Of a DNA stretch of 24,155 nt, positions 9,777 to 18,475 are shown piece after piece; positions within the stretch are counted from its first letter, which is position 1, and the number at the start of each line of letters is the position of its first letter. This DNA is from Trichosphaerium sp. ATCC 40318 (taxonomy: Eukaryota > Discosea > Flabellinia > Trichosidae). A model generated the notes under the pieces. That model was given only the letters and a program-made list of their open reading frames with translations. It was not told where the DNA came from and did not search any database. Position numbers and translations under genes: made by a program. The stretch covers positions 1-24,155 of the forward strand of contig JALMLS010000407.1 in assembly GCA_038496445.1 (NCBI GenBank), written 5' to 3'.

Positions 9777-9801
9777 ATTTCCGGAAATCAGTGCAGCTCC
9801 T
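9777..9801. repeat. Right terminal inverted repeat
   Basis: Perfect 25-bp inverted match to 8811-8835. It is preceded by a 9630-9776 block of CTGGAAATA, ACGGGAAA and TTCCAGAA words. Confidence 0.85.
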
Positions 9802-9897
9802 CAAGTAATCTGACTTCACAAGACAAAATATTTTGTGTTAAGTACTTTCGGGGCTTTTAGTTTTATTTATTTTATTTACATTAGTTTGTTTTTGTTT

Positions 9898-10354
9898 CTA
9901 CACATGATCGCTTCCCTTCATTGCTACTTTTTTAGAACGACGTATATAATAAAACCATATACAAGCACCGACAAGCACAATGAGAAATTTATAAAATAGC
10001 AAAGCGTAAGCATTTCCTAGTTCAACTGCAACAAAAGCTGTTTGTCCATCAATAAGTGCATTAGCGTCTGCCTCTACAGTTCAAATGTTAGACAACGTTG
10101 AACATTAGATTAAAACATGACATACGTGTTCTAGCTACAAATGCGTCCACTGTTGAATTACTTACAGTTGGGACTTCAGGAAGACTGAAACTTGATGGTA
10201 CAATATTATCAGTAAGATAGGTCCAACAGAGCTACAACAATTAAGCATGGATTTTTATCAATAGGGTTAAGAAGTGTTTTAACATACCGTAGCTAAACAC
10301 GCTTGATTGTTGGCTTTCAACCATCAATAGATTCAAATCAAATATTACAGCCAT
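9898..10354 (-). CDS. Small single-pass membrane protein, 5' end uncertain
   Basis: Two 3' exons join cleanly: 10231-10126 and 10073-9898, with a 52-nt intron and matching phase. They encode a stalk-like stretch (LPEVPTVSNSTVDAF) and a short linker, then a transmembrane helix (FLIVLVGACIWFYY) with a basic stop-transfer (IRRSKK), ending at a TAG at 9900-9898. A possible first exon starts with ATG at 10354. It joins in phase only through a GTGTTT donor near 10300, while the better GTATGT donor at 10287 does not keep that frame. No signal peptide is evident, so the true 5' exons may be missing. The layout (extracellular stalk, one helix, short tail) resembles the ends of the two surface-protein genes at 2282-4680 and 5475-6239. 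Function unknown. Confidence 0.5.
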
Positions 10355-10735
10355 TTAGAGTTTAGAACTCTTGAAAAGTAAGTGATTGTGAAGAAAACAC
10401 CAAACAACTTTTTTTGCAAACTTCACTGAAGCAAACTCCAAGAGTCTGAATCGGTATCGCCAGGAATAATATGAATTATTTGAATAAATACTAAGGTTTT
10501 TTGTCGTGAACATGAATTTGCCGTATATTCGTATTGGAAGAACGTTACTTTAAATCGTGTGACGTTTTTTAAACGAAGTTCGAACTCCATAATGTGTTAC
10601 ACAGTTTCAACTAATGAAATGTGTACTTACCTGATAATCAGTGCATAGCACACGTACTGATCACGCGATTTACTATTGTCCACTGTTGAGCACGTGTCTG
10701 ATCGCCCTTAAACAAACAAACACTATTTCAGCAAC
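10355..10735. other. Intergenic between divergent genes
   Basis: Likely shared promoter region of the membrane protein (-) and the oxygenase (+). Contains CACGTG at 10691-10696, 40 bp upstream of the oxygenase ATG. No gene seen. Confidence 0.4.
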
Positions 10736-12050
10736 ATGGCTTCAAATCATCAACAATCTGTTTGTAGTACGCAATTGATTTACTTTAGCGTACAACTAAT
10801 ATTGTTTAATAGGGACTCTTGAAAACGGTCTCGCTGTAGTAGATATTTCTCCTTTCTTCTCTGGTTCTTCAGACAGAAAACAAGAAGTCGTAGATGCAGT
10901 TGAAAATGGTACCTTTAATAACTATTTTGAAAACTTAAACCTGCTCTTCTGACGCTGTATAGCGTTTACCAATATCGGATGCCTTTATGTCACTGGTCAT
11001 GGTATTGATCCAAGCATCATAGACAACATGTTTAACGAGTCTGAAAAGTTTTTCAGTAAACCTCTTGAGGAGAAAACGAAGTTCATCAAAAAGAGCTTTT
11101 TTGGTCGCGGATATTCTCCTGTGGAAGGCGAAAACATTAATGCTGCATTTGTACGCATTTATCTAGTACCCGTTACTAACGTTAGCTAACACGTGAAATC
11201 AGGGAAGACCTGGACTACCAAATGACCCACTTGAAAAATTTAGTGTTGGTCCGTTCACTTCGCCTCCAAAAGAGCTGGCTTCGCACCTGCTCTATGATAG
11301 CAATGTACCACCTACATCTCATGACCACGATATAGCCATAAGAGATTACTACTACTCTATAAGGAACTTGTTGTTCAAGTTGTTGAGGTATCTTGCTAGA
11401 GTAGTATTCTTTTTGTTTTTCAAGAGTGTGTGATGGTACAACTATTCTAATATGATAAAGGATTTCAGCAGCTGCATTGAAAGTAGAGCCGAAAGATCTT
11501 CTTGAGCCTCATGTGGACGGAGGACATTTGCTGAAAGCGTACAAATACCCTAAAGTTAAGCCAAAAGGAAACCAACTGAGAATGGCTGAGCACTTTGATT
11601 TTACTACTATCACTATTCTAGCGATGAGTGATGTTAAAGAATCTTTAGAGGTCCAAAAAACGAACAACGAATGGGTACTAAATGAACAACCATTTGCATT
11701 TGTAATCTGACGAGACTCTACCTTTAGGTCTTCGCTGATCCTGTTCCTAACGCTTTCTTTGTAAACCTAGGCTTGGTAATGGGTAGATGGACTAACGACA
11801 GATGGAGACCGACACCACATAGAGTAAGATGGGCTAAAGAGGAAGCTGTATGTCAAGATTCTAGCGGTCTTTTATACTTACTTGTTTTACTAAGGAGCGT
11901 ATGTCAATAGCTTTTTTTGGATCTCCTAGACCTGATCACGTGATGGCATGTATAACCGATACGGCAGAGGAAATAAAATATGAACCAATGGCATTTGAAC
12001 AAGTCGTTGGAGATGCACTAGCCAAAATACATGAAAAACAAAGAAAATAA
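10736..12050 (+). CDS. 2-oxoglutarate/Fe(II)-dependent oxygenase, isopenicillin-N-synthase-like
   Basis: Seven exons: 10736-10766, 10813-10908, 10963-11150, 11203-11387, 11461-11701, 11728-11847, 11895-12050. They sum to 1017 nt, 338 residues, with every phase agreeing. The N-terminal DIOX_N-type region reads LAVVDISPFF and LYVTGHGID. The catalytic 2OG-FeII core has all iron ligands: H211-F-D213 in AEHFDFTT and H278 in PTPHRVRW. The 2-oxoglutarate-binding pair is R289-x-S291 in RMSIAFFGS. The enzyme would couple decarboxylation of 2-oxoglutarate, with O2, to oxidation of a small molecule; length and motif order are those of plant/fungal IPNS-like oxygenases. The substrate cannot be told from sequence. 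The fifth intron is only 26 nt. Confidence 0.93.
11702..11727 (+). other. Ultrashort 26-nt intron
   Basis: GTAATC...TTTAG inside the oxygenase. Without its removal the frame stops at a TGA in the intron. With removal the catalytic core continues directly into DPVPNAFFVNLG, a strongly conserved part of this family. Confidence 0.85.
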
Positions 12051-12079
12051 AACTGTGTTGCTTGTTGTAGTACAGTTTT

Positions 12080-12379
12080 ATGGACGTTTGATATAAAGGA
12101 AGTTTGGAAACTTAACGTAGAATGTTAATAAACTAGCATTCAATACTGAAGTTTGCAAGAAATAAGCCTATTTTAGAAGAAGGAAGACAAGTGACAACAA
12201 AAGAAGGATTTGAACTAGCAACAAAAAATGATAGTGCTGAAATACCAGCAACAGAAGGCGACAATGTGGACGTTTTTTGTCCGTTCAGACTACCTATAAT
12301 TGTAAGTGTATGTAGCATGGCTAGTACATGGCATTTTGTACAGCACAAGAGCGTATACGATATCAAACACGTCACTTAA
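12080..12379 (+). pseudogene. Relic of a Rab-type small GTPase
   Basis: The frame 12137-12379 reads NKPILEEGRQVTTKEGFELA and then IPATEGDNVDVF. This matches the C-terminal half of Rab proteins: NKxDLEE (G4), the helix around VTTEEGxELA, and SAKTGENVEEVF (G5). The G4 aspartate is replaced by Ile and SAKTG has become PATEG, so nucleotide binding would be lost. A weaker match (FDIKEVWKLNVE) lies just before a stop at 12134-12136, where Rabs have FDITNxESFxxL. P-loop and switch regions are absent, and the C-terminal prenylation cysteines are not seen. It begins about 30 bp after the oxygenase stop codon. Confidence 0.7.
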
Positions 12380-12607
12380 GTCAATATTACTGGTTTTGAG
12401 TTTTAAAACACATCAAAGAAAAAAAAAAATCAATAAATGTTTCTTCTAATTGAGGCATAAAAAATAATTAAAACACATTTTAAACCACGCATACAACAAG
12501 CTAGCTAGTAGGATTTTGTTTTAACCCATATCATGTTGTAAAGTGCAATGATGTTCTCCTTTAGATGCCGTGATTTTAATTAGCTTTTCATTTAAACGTG
12601 TGAGCTT

Positions 12608-13012
12608 TTGTTGGTGTTGTACCATGGCACCACATGCTTTTTTAAAGTTCTGCATGCTCTCAACGGCTTTGAAATTCGTTTATGTTTGATACGTAGGCAA
12701 GAAGGGCAGTTGAGTTTTGGGTCGGTAGTAGGAGTGGAGTACTATACAAAGGCTGTATACCTGAATGAAAGTTTGGAGCAAGATGATGACACCAGTACCT
12801 TTTGGAACACTGAAACTCATGCTGAATGTCAAAAACCGCTTGATACAACCAAAGAAAGAAGCAGGCTTTCAGAATACGAAGCTGAGGATGGTGGTGACCT
12901 TGGAGAGTTGTGTAACCCTTCATATAAGCAAAAACAATCCTTATGCACAATAAAATTGGGTTTTTTTCACAATTGTAATGTTTGTTATGGCTTTAGTTCG
13001 ATTTGGGAGTAG
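12608..13012 (+). CDS. Open frame of unknown status (134 aa)
   Basis: The best frame carries an acidic, Ser/Thr-rich stretch (LNESLEQDDDTSTFWNTE, then SRLSEYEAEDGGDLGELC). No family recognised. A second plus frame and one minus frame are also open over about 12765-12950, so codon evidence is ambiguous. It may be a decayed gene. Confidence 0.2.
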   Translation: MLVLYHGTTCFFKVLHALNGFEIRLCLIRRQEGQLSFGSVVGVEYYTKAVYLNESLEQDDDTSTFWNTETHAECQKPLDTTKERSRLSEYEAEDGGDLGELCNPSYKQKQSLCTIKLGFFHNCNVCYGFSSIWE

Positions 13013-13205
13013 GCCTATAGTATTGTTTTTAGATACAAAAATAAGAAGAGAAAACAATAATTTAGAAGGTGTGAGTGATACATTCACCAAAGATGTCATA
13101 GCTCACGTATATAACGCAAAGTAGATGAAATGTAAAATAAGCTAGCCAAACAAGAAATATAGTACTCTGTCTGAAAGTAAACCAACCTTGTTCTGAGGGT
13201 TTTTT

Positions 13206-13633
13206 TTATTTGTGGAATGTGCTTACAAAAATCCGATCTAATGAAATTTTATCCATTATATGGAGGTGACGGATACTAGAGAGAGTTTTAAAGTCATCAT
13301 CACTCATTGTAAAATTGCCACGAATAACTATTTTTGTATTTTTCAAAAGAGGACTTCCATTTAGTTTGAGTAGATTTTCTCTTGACTTGACAGTCACCTT
13401 TAAATACCCTAAATGCTCTAGAATGATCGTAGAGAAGAGTTTACAAACAAACGTTGCAGATATACGGCATTTCTTACCCAACAACGCCAGAATACAAAAT
13501 ATTATTTCTGTTGGCAGATACACCAATTCTAATGGCCTACGCATATAATCAGCACAATAAGCAGGGTTTATGTTTAATCGAGCCATAAACGGCCTAATTA
13601 ATGTGCAAGAACATACTCTGAAGAACTAAGCAT
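13206..13633 (-). CDS. F-box protein truncated before the LRR array (paralogue 3)
   Basis: Two exons, 13633-13617 (MLSSSE) and 13536-13206, separated by an 80-nt GTATGT...TAG intron; 348 nt, 115 residues. A longer start inside the intron (ATG at 13586) is possible but less consistent with the paralogue at 16977-18342. The F-box segment LPTEIIFCILALLGKKCR and the linker LNGSPLLKNTKIVI are nearly identical, also at DNA level, to that paralogue over about 250 bp. After MSDDDFKTLSSIRHLHI the similarity ends and a stop follows, so no LRR array is left. It may be a dead partial duplicate, or a short SKP1-binding protein lacking a substrate domain that could compete with full-length members. Confidence 0.7.
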
Positions 13634-13744
13634 CGTTTATTGCAAATGTTGTTCAAGCAATGGCAGAATAATATGGAAAGCACGCACATTTAAAAATATT
13701 CTGCAGCAATCTTTTATTTCCAAAAAGTTGAAATTCTTGCGTAC

Positions 13745-13929
13745 CTCTAACGTCTTGGTTGGAAGCCTCCAGTGAGCATTGAATATATCTTGTGCCTGAG
13801 CACTTAAATGATTTGAATGGTGGCTAATAAAAGAGAGTTAAGCACGTGTCCAAGCAAACAACAGAAAGCATACCGCTTTGTGATTTGGGCAGGACCAGAG
13901 TAATCTGGATGACACAATATTGGACAAGA
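13745..13929 (-). CDS. Possible exon pair, C2H2-finger-like
   Basis: Minus-strand stretches 13929-13874 and 13823-13745 join in phase over a GTATGC...TTAG intron. They give CPILCHPDYSGPAQITKRHH and then SNHLSAQAQDIFNAHWRLPT. The Cys/His spacing (C-x3-C, then H-x2-H or H-x3-H) resembles a loose C2H2 zinc finger, but the assignment is weak. The open frame also runs on to a stop at 13639-13637, three bases before the ATG of the F-box gene. Start and true end are unknown. Confidence 0.3.
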
Positions 13930-14381
13930 CTGGAATGGACTTTACCACAGATAGAATAGAATAGGATAGAGGCGTAAGCAACGGCTAGAGGCAATTACGC
14001 AAAGACTATGATGTACTAGAAAAGTTGTTTGTAGTTTTCTTGTTTGACTGTGAATAAAACAACGATCTCAGGCTTCGTGACCAAGCCAAGAGATATGCTC
14101 CTACATTATGTGTTGCTGTTGTTTTTAAGGAGTCAATGGACGATAGGGACCTAATACGATTTAGACTAAAGTACACATAATCTTCAACAACGAATTACTG
14201 CGAGCTGTCGTATTTGTAAACTATTGACTACAATTCTTAAACATAAATGGTTAATTGTTGCGCTGTGATAGTTGAGCGCATGTATAAATTGACAACCAAA
14301 ACAAGACTTAACATGAGTTGTGACTGTGATCCATAGTGGATTGCGACACTCAAAACAGCTTACTGAAATGACAGACACACC

Positions 14382-14955
14382 TGCTCAATATGCAAGGCTA
14401 TACAATTTACTACGATTGGAAAGCCCATATTATCTTGTTATTGCCACTGCACATTATGCCAACGCATCACGTGCTCACCCTGTGCATTAGTTGTAAGACA
14501 CCTTCAGCTTTGTTCCAGGTGTTATTGGGCTTTAGGCTATTTACGCTGACAAACAGTTTACTATCACTAAAGGCGCTGATAATAGCCTACTTTGGTAGCT
14601 CAAAAAGATTACAGAGAGGACATTGTAAGACATGCGGAACACCATGTGCTAATAAAATAAAGGCGGGAGGTATGTGTTTTGATTTAGAAGTAACCTTAAC
14701 ATAACTAGACGGTAATTTGATGTATTCTGCCCAAATGCCTCTGTTTGATGGCTATGTTGATGAAAAACTAGCAGATATACTGAAACCAAAGGTTCATATC
14801 TGTTATGACAATCGTGTTGTTGATATCAAGGACGGTTTGGTAAAGTTGAAGGTACAACTTTTTTTTTTCTGATTTTTTGAAAGTTGGCGTTTAACTATGA
14901 GACACAGGATATGCTAACAGAATTTGGTGGTTCTGGAGATATATTTGAACATTAG
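14382..14955 (+). CDS. GFA/CENP-V-type zinc protein (glutathione-dependent formaldehyde-activating fold)
   Basis: Exons to 14492, then 14536-14669, 14709-14851 and 14884-14955 (introns of 43, 39 and 32 nt). The Mss4-like zinc fold is complete: CSIC, CYCHCTLCQR, then ADKQFTITKGAD, and RGHCKTCGTP. The C-terminal family signature is KPKVHICYDNRVVDIKDGL and TEFGGSG before the stop. GFA-domain proteins bind zinc through such cysteines, and some act on S-hydroxymethyl-glutathione; activity here is unproven. The first pair is C-x2-C rather than the usual C-x-C. One base too many lies near 14583, breaking the frame between TKGADN and YFGSSKR. The start codon was not found: the frame is closed by a TGA shortly upstream, so a 5' exon must exist or be lost. 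Either a damaged gene or a sequence error. Confidence 0.75.
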
Positions 14956-15355
14956 CGAGGAATGAGAATAAAAAGTAATTTTGTCCGGAAAAAACGAAGA
15001 AAACGATTGACATGACACGATGTGCTTTTTTTTTTTGTCAGATACATTTTTGTTTCTTTTCGGTTTTATCGCCGTTGTGACTTTATGTAAGTACAAAGCA
15101 AAATCATAGTTGCCTAAGCCAATACTGAATACCACGTGACCATTTTGAAGAACAGCTGAATTCACTCCAAGAACACCTATTATCGTACTAGTAGTGAGAA
15201 GCTATATTTACAATCAACAAACCTGGAACGAACTGTTTGTCTTTCCATACAATAACACCACCTTCACGAATAACGTCATAACTCTCAATCAATGGTACCC
15301 AAACTCTCCCTGTACTGCTAAGTGGTACTGTTACGCTGTGTTTGTAAATAGGCAT
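14914..15355 (-). CDS. Unrecognised two-exon gene
   Basis: Exon 1 15355-15219 and exon 2 from 15187, joined in phase over a 31-nt GTTGAT...CTAG intron. The product reads VTVPLSSTGRVWVPLIESYD, then GGVIVWKDKQFVPG, and in exon 2 LGVNSAVLQNGHVVFSIGLG. It is hydrophobic-alternating and probably beta-rich; I do not recognise the family. An alternative start upstream (MRFKLTLL near 15400, joined over a 39-nt intron) is also in phase. After ALYLHK the frame becomes Lys-rich and runs to a stop at 14914, overlapping the last GFA exon on the other strand, so the real 3' end is probably spliced differently. Confidence 0.45.
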
Positions 15356-15495
15356 TGTACAACCAGTCGCCTACAGCAAAGTCAGTTTGAAACGCATGGC
15401 TTCACTCAAAACAATTAAGTCCTTTGGATGTAAAAAACATTACAAAAGAAGCTGTTGAGGGATTAAGTATAACTTGGATCTTAGACAATAAATAA
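15346..15495 (+). pseudogene. LRR C-terminal fragment with an A-run frame break
   Basis: Reads SLKTIKSFGCK and, one frame over, NITKEAVEGLSITWIL before a stop. The pattern L-K-x-I-x-x-x-x-C-x-x-I-T-x-E-A-V-x-x-L equals the last repeat of paralogue 1 (CEYITEDAIQSLG). The frame shift is in a run of six A (15432-15437). No F-box is attached, so it is a relic. It lies head-to-head with the unrecognised minus-strand gene. Confidence 0.6.
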
Positions 15496-15559
15496 TTAAT
15501 ACTATTATGTTCATAAGTTCTTAAGTTTATAAAAGATTTGAGTCCAGCAATTATCATTG

Positions 15560-15615
15560 TCATTGTTTAGTCTGTACGTTTCCCAAAATATTATTGAGTG
15601 CCTTTACTCCTTCTT
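15560..15615 (-). pseudogene. Second detached LRR C-terminal fragment
   Basis: The minus-strand frame reads SEEGVKALNNILGNVQTKQ and then stops. It is comparable to TSKEGVQATG at the end of paralogue 2 and to ITDEGIKALAG in general. Only the tail of one repeat is left. Confidence 0.45.
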
Positions 15616-16018
15616 CTGATTAACAGGAAGCGTTGTTGGTATCAAGTGATGGATAAATAATTGGCAGTGCAAAGTAAGGACAATAGCAGACCGTTTGAGG
15701 ACAAGAATTATAGTTCTTTCTTTCTTAGTGATAGCGTTAAAGCCGACTTTGCAGCTATTGCAAATAACCAAAGAACATCATTGACAAGTTTTATCTGGCT
15801 AGCAAATTATCCAATGATAGTCAACTATTTTGTGAGTCAACAGGCAAAAAGCAGATTTTTTTGGCAAACCTTCGATAAAAGCACGTGTTTTTTTTTTTTG
15901 ACAAGGTACGCCCACCGCCGTATTCACACTATAGTTTTCTACGCTAATATACTGCTTAAATACGTCTATCATTAGTGGTATTAATTTATTACTATTAGAG
16001 CGGTTGTTTCAATTCTTA
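15616..16018. other. Intergenic, no gene supported
   Basis: A 104-codon open frame (15661-15975) lacks an ATG at its start and shows no domain. CACGTG at about 15882 precedes a run of ten T. Confidence 0.35.
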
Positions 16019-16729
16019 ATGGCGCTTGAGCGCAAGGTACTTGTTGTTTTACCAGTTTTTTGAATTGATTGTATTTATTGTTTATCACTGAACTGTGGCT
16101 AGGCTAATACGTCAACACCATGTGAGAACCTTCTTTTGATACTTCCAATGGAGTTACAATTATCTATTATCTCTTTAGACGTCGAAGTATATTTAAGGTG
16201 GCCAGTGTTATCTAAGGATGCAGCAGTGACAACTCGATTTGATTATGAGCTAAAAAAACATGGAAAATGGGTTGTACATGATGCAACAAACCACGTTTCG
16301 AAGCAAGTCTTACCGTGGATAACTACAAAACGACAAGAATATTATTGGAAACATGGTAAGCTTAACGGACAACGTAAATGGTATGCAAATGGTCAAATAG
16401 CTGAGGAGCTTATTGTCAATGATATTGGTGATGGAGAGTTCAAACGATGGCATACAAACGGTCAAATGTGGGATAAGTTTCAAATCGCTAATGGTAAACA
16501 AGAAGGTGATCACAAGGAATGGTTTAAGAACGGGCAATTATTAAGACTTTGTCATCGTGTTAAGGGTAAACTACATGGATTAGAAATGGAATGGTATGAT
16601 AATGGCCAACTGAAAAAGGAGTGCACATACGTTAATGGAATACGTCATGGACAGTATAAGTTTTGGACAAAGAGTGGTACATTGAAACAGCAAAGCGTTT
16701 ATGTCATTGGTACATGTACTGACCAATAA
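16019..16729 (+). CDS. F-box protein with MORN_2/YwqK-type repeats
   Basis: Proposed exons 16019-16036 (MALERK) and 16103-16729, with a 66-nt intron; 645 nt, 214 residues. The in-frame ATG at 16148 is the alternative start. An F-box-like start (LILPMELQLSIISL, then YLRWPVLSKDA) is followed by five or six repeats of about 23 residues around W-x-x-N-G-Q: RKWYANGQIAEE, KRWHTNGQMWDK, KEWFKNGQLLRL, MEWYDNGQLKKE and KFWTKSGTLKQQ, each preceded by G-x-x-H/N-G. This is the MORN_2 repeat found in bacterial YwqK-type antitoxins and in some giant-virus proteins. As an F-box protein it would be an SCF adaptor using MORN_2 instead of LRR for recognition. A tiny first exon before the F-box also occurs in the two LRR paralogues at 13206 and 16977. 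Confidence 0.8.
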
Positions 16730-16814
16730 AGTCAAAAGAGTTTTGTTAGAATGTCTTGTGTATTGTGCTATTTACAATATTGCTTTAATGTTGAAGAGAC
16801 TTGGAATCTATGGG

Positions 16815-16885
16815 CTCTGCCCGTGCAGTTTTAAATGCTGCTTGTGTCGCCACTGTAAGAGGCGTGGATGTCCGAGTATAGTGGG
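16815..16885 (+). pseudogene. Cys-rich stretch, possible GFA relic
   Basis: Reads FKCCLCRHCKRRGCPSIV followed by a GTAAGG donor. It resembles the central part of the GFA gene (CYCHCTLCQRITCSPCALV, also followed by GTAAG). The upstream and downstream GFA motifs are not seen, and keeping alignment upstream needs a frame change. Weak; a short unrelated Cys-rich ORF remains possible. Confidence 0.3.
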
Positions 16886-16976
16886 TAAGGTTGTGTAGTA
16901 AGTATCATTACATTACATGACTTAAGCATCCTTACAAATCTAGAGTGTAAATATACAGTTTTGAGTAAGCAAGTTT

Positions 16977-18342
16977 CTATGGCAAATACGTAGAGGAAAA
17001 CGCTTCTTGCCACATATTAAAGGACTGGTTTGTGATTTTTACAATGCATCCTAGAGAGTCAACCATCTTCTTTGTTATTTGAGTACCATCACAATAAATG
17101 TAATCAAGGCTTGTTAAACCAACAATTCCATCATCTGTGATTTGTGAGCAGTACTCTAGAGATAATTGCTTAACACCAATAAGACTGTTCACTCCTTTGT
17201 CTGTTATGTGGTTACAATTGTGAAGGCTTATGACTTTAACACCAACCAAGTATCTTAAACCTTCATCTGTTACAGATGTGCGATTAAGAAAAATTGCATG
17301 TACTCCAGCAAGTGCCTTCAAAGTAGTATCATTAACACAATCAAGATACGAAATATCAATGACTTTTACACCTGCCAATTGTTTTATCCCATCATTTGTT
17401 ACAGATCTACAACCAGTCAAGGCAATATGACGTACTCCTACCAAACATGATAGAGTATCATTTTTAATATGTGTATAACCAAGCCCTATACAAGGTATAC
17501 CAGCCAAAAGTTGTAACACATTGTTTGATATTTGAGTACAGCGATTAAGATTAATTTTTTTGATTTTGTTTGTTGTTTGATTTTGTGTTAGCAGATACTT
17601 TACTCCTTCATCTGTAATGAGTTTACACCCACCAAAAGATATTTCAGTTGCATTTGTTAATGCTCTTACACTTTTATCTGTAATACAACAGTGGTCAAGC
17701 TTTATCTTGTGTACACTACCTGCAATGGCAATGACACCTTTGTCTGTAATATAGTAGCAATATGTTAAGTTAATGGTGTGAACCCCAGCAAGCGCTTCAA
17801 GTCCTTTATCTCTTATATTTGTACGTGTAACATCAATTGTATGAATACCATGAAGTGATTTAAATCCCAAATGTATGAACTTGCATCGAAATTTTCTTAT
17901 TCGTAGTTGCAGATGATGTACACCTGAAATATGTTCTAACATAACATCCGTAAATGAAATCCCCTGATCTTTTATTTCAAGGTGATGGACACCAGAGAGA
18001 TTTTTAAAGTCATCATCACTCATTTTCAAACGATTAATAAGTATTTTAGTATTTTTCAAAAGAGGACTTCCACACAGCGTGACTAGATTTTCTCTTGACT
18101 TGACAGTCACCTTTAAATACCCCAAATGATTTAAAATGATTGTAGAAAAGAGTTTACAAACAAACGTGGCAGATATACGGCATTTCTTGCCCAAAAACGC
18201 CAGAATACAAAATATAATTTCTGTCGGTAGCTGAAGCAATTCAAATGGCCTGGTAATACGTAATTAGGAAAGATTGTGGTTTAGCGAGTAAAAAGCTAGG
18301 CTATTGTAAAAAAACGCACTCTAGTGTTGATGTTCGAAGCAT
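16977..18342 (-). CDS. F-box/leucine-rich-repeat protein (paralogue 4)
   Basis: Two exons, 18342-18320 (MLRTSTLE) and 18249-16977, with a 70-nt GTGCGT...CCAG intron; 1296 nt, 431 residues. The uninterrupted frame has no ATG before the F-box, which is why the small first exon is needed; the truncated paralogue at 13206-13633 has the same structure and phase. F-box LPTEIIFCILAFLGKKCR, linker LCGSPLLKNTKILI, then about 14 LRR units of 21-24 residues, mostly of the 'C' form (INLTYCYYITDKGV; ISLHNCNHITDKGV), more diverged than in paralogue 2. The C-terminus ends with a repeat CDGTQITKKMVDSLG and a short tail. A likely SCF substrate adaptor. Confidence 0.88.
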
Positions 18343-18475
18343 GCTCTGTCAGCGCAATTATTTTGTTAAAGAGATGTTGTACACGTGCTTGTATTAAATT
18401 GTGACTTAAACAGTGTAACTATTCGGAAGTGGTTTCAGTGATTGTTCAATAATTACATTCATTTTGGGTTTGCTC
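18343..18475. other. Divergent promoter region
   Basis: 133 bp between the first exon of paralogue 4 (-) and the CCCH gene (+). CACGTG at about 18380. No other feature seen. Confidence 0.4.

Larger units (their letters stand above)
8811..9801. mobile_element. Non-coding element with terminal inverted repeats (MITE or foldback type)
   Basis: The ends 8811-8835 and 9777-9801 are perfect inverted copies over 25 bp (AGGAGCTGCACTG at the left end). With a few mismatches the inversion continues to about 55 bp, because GGAAATTCTGGAAATTCTGG on the left matches CCAGAATTTCC on the right. The dinucleotide CA stands directly outside both ends and may be a target duplication. Inside both ends are clusters of the word CTGGAAA or CTGGAAAT; the palindrome ATTTCCGGAAAT sits in both tips. 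No transposase-like ORF is present, so it would be non-autonomous and mobilised by an enzyme encoded elsewhere. The minus-strand open frame at 9613-9819 is only the repeat read as protein. Confidence 0.75.

Noticed and set aside
9613-9819. Minus-strand ORF with Phe/Leu-rich repeats
   Set aside because: It is the CTGGAAA/TTCCAG repeat DNA at the right end of the inverted-repeat element read as protein.
10525-10550. A 15-bp match (ATTGGAAGAACGTTA, with one mismatch at its edge) shared in inverse orientation with about 5350
   Set aside because: A match of this length is plausible by chance in 24 kb of AT-rich DNA.
14195-14300. Second GFA N-terminus (SCRICK, VNCCAVIVER) upstream of the GFA gene
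   Set aside because: Similarity is only a few residues spread over two frames; kept as a remark in the GFA finding, not as a feature.
15661-15975. 104-codon plus-strand ORF
   Set aside because: No ATG at the start, no domain, low-complexity Phe run from a poly-T tract; most likely chance.
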